From contig CAVYZL010000006.1 in the NCBI GenBank assembly GCA_963773055.1, positions 124,001 through 188,000 on the forward strand: a DNA stretch of 64,000 nucleotides, in the 5' to 3' direction. This document shows positions 63,383-64,000 of the stretch, piece by piece (the stretch's first letter is position 1; each line of letters opens with the position of its first letter). The translations under genes and the position numbers were made by a program. The notes below the pieces were generated by a model. The model searched no databases and was not told the DNA's origin. It saw only the letters and a list, made by a program, of their open reading frames with translations. This DNA comes from PALSA-612 sp963773055 (GTDB lineage Bacteria > Actinomycetota > Thermoleophilia > Gaiellales > Gaiellaceae).

Positions 63383-63883
63383 GTGAGCAATTCTCGATCG
63401 ACGCGGCTCTTCGCCGCCATCCTCGCCCTAGTCGCGGCCGCCGCCGTGTACGTGGCGCCGGCTTTCTCCGCGGGCCGAGCCATCCACGTGTCGGGCTCGT
63501 ACGGCGTCCTCGACTTCGGCACGCCGCACTGCGTCCCGAACGCGCACAACCCTGCGCTCGTCACCTGCCGGATCACGGGCTTCAAGTCGTCGTACGACGG
63601 CGATCTCGTGGGCAGCTCGACGATCGACTTCGTCCAGACGATCGATTGCGCCGCTGGTCGGACGCGGGGGTTCGGGATCGAGACGTTCTCTGGCGATGTC
63701 AATCAGCAAGGCCACGGGACATTGACCTGGGCCCTCGCGTTCAATGCCGACTTCGACTGCGTAAACGGCTATCCGTTCAACTTTGTCGGTCTCGCGACCA
63801 TCGTCCGAAGCTCCGGCGGCCTCGCCGGTACCAGTGGAACCCTTCACTTCGGTGACACGGACTACGACGGAATCCTGCGCTGA
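63383..63883 (+). CDS. Secreted protein of unknown function
   Basis: 166 residues. Signal peptide RLFAAILALVAAAAVYVAPAFS. The rest is beta-rich (GTPHCVPNAHNPALVTCR, GFKSSYDGDLVGSSTIDFVQ) with four Cys that could make disulfides (HCVPN, VTCRI, IDCAAG, DCVNG). GTG start with AAGGAGG about 7 bases upstream, the best Shine-Dalgarno in the last 5 kb. It is divergent from the receiver gene. No family recognised. Confidence 0.65.
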   Translation: MSNSRSTRLFAAILALVAAAAVYVAPAFSAGRAIHVSGSYGVLDFGTPHCVPNAHNPALVTCRITGFKSSYDGDLVGSSTIDFVQTIDCAAGRTRGFGIETFSGDVNQQGHGTLTWALAFNADFDCVNGYPFNFVGLATIVRSSGGLAGTSGTLHFGDTDYDGILR

Positions 63884-63934
63884 CCAAGAGCGGGTCGCTT
63901 GTGACGATCCGGCACACGAGGTAGCTGACTCCGC

Positions 63935-63965
63935 GACGAGGGCCGCCGGTCGTGCGGCCTTCGTC
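63935..63965 (+). terminator. Terminator-like hairpin after the last gene
   Basis: GACGAGGGCCGC and GCGGCCTTCGTC pair over 12 positions with one G-U, with a seven-base loop, 52 bases past the secreted-protein stop. There is no clear U-tract. Confidence 0.55.
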
Positions 63966-64000
63966 GTTCGTCCGAGTTCAGGCGAGCGCGATCACGGCGA

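Overview
The window is high-GC bacterial DNA with very dense coding and frequent GTG and TTG starts. Many genes have a TAnnnT -10 hexamer only 6-10 bases before the start codon, which implies leaderless or very short-leader mRNAs. Together with tig-clpP-clpX, ergothioneine genes, the F420-type oxidoreductase and the deviant IleRS, this points to an actinobacterium. Thermoleophilia (Gaiellales or Solirubrobacterales-like) is my best guess, but this is inference from style, not a database match. There are no phage genes, integrases or CRISPR arrays. The only mobile-type gene is a REP-associated Y1 transposase.

Layout. 1-10 kb: tail of an M29 aminopeptidase, an SDR, a large secreted subtilase with a secreted partner, fabI with a quinone-oxidoreductase-like gene, then a minus-strand block (ridA, GCS2 ligase, propeller protein, polytopic membrane protein, DUF2269). 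11-20 kb: serine hydrolase, cNMP-binding protein, NUDIX, GH26-like glycosidase, thioredoxin, ileS, EamA transporter, tRNA-Pro, M15 peptidase, dapA-like. 21-29 kb: CtaG-like, cyclophilin, AI-2E-family permease, CAP protein, UMF1-type MFS, several tRNAs, methyltransferase, LLM oxidoreductase, phosphoribosyltransferase. 29-34 kb: the RAYT transposase with its REP palindrome, then egtB-egtD-flavin disulfide reductase with an ATP-grasp gene divergent. 34-43 kb: two MFS transporters (one fused to a cNMP domain), lipoprotein, cupin, tRNA-Leu, LysE, tig-clpP-clpX and a REPIN-like inverted pair. 43-51 kb: a four-gene double ABC exporter, a cyclase/AAA regulator, and the glyoxylate-shunt unit aceA-small ORF-GntR. 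51-64 kb: valS, rsgA, a nearly continuous plus-strand operon folC to maf, and a two-component cluster.

The most striking global feature is that all 14 frame breaks I could reconstruct, in seven gene models including valS and folC, are +1-equivalent (one extra base or two missing). No break needs a single-base deletion. Eight of them fall in the histidine kinase/response regulator pair at 60.4-62.9 kb. Most are probably consensus insertion errors, so these genes may be intact in the organism. I give reconstructed spans and flag each break.

Functional themes are redox and thiol defence (ergothioneine, thioredoxin, disulfide reductase), translation and protein quality control (IleRS, ValRS, RsgA, trigger factor, ClpXP, cyclophilin), acetate/fatty-acid carbon use (isocitrate lyase with an FCD-GntR regulator and TTGGATCC sites), and cyclic-nucleotide sensing (two cNMP-binding proteins and a class III cyclase).
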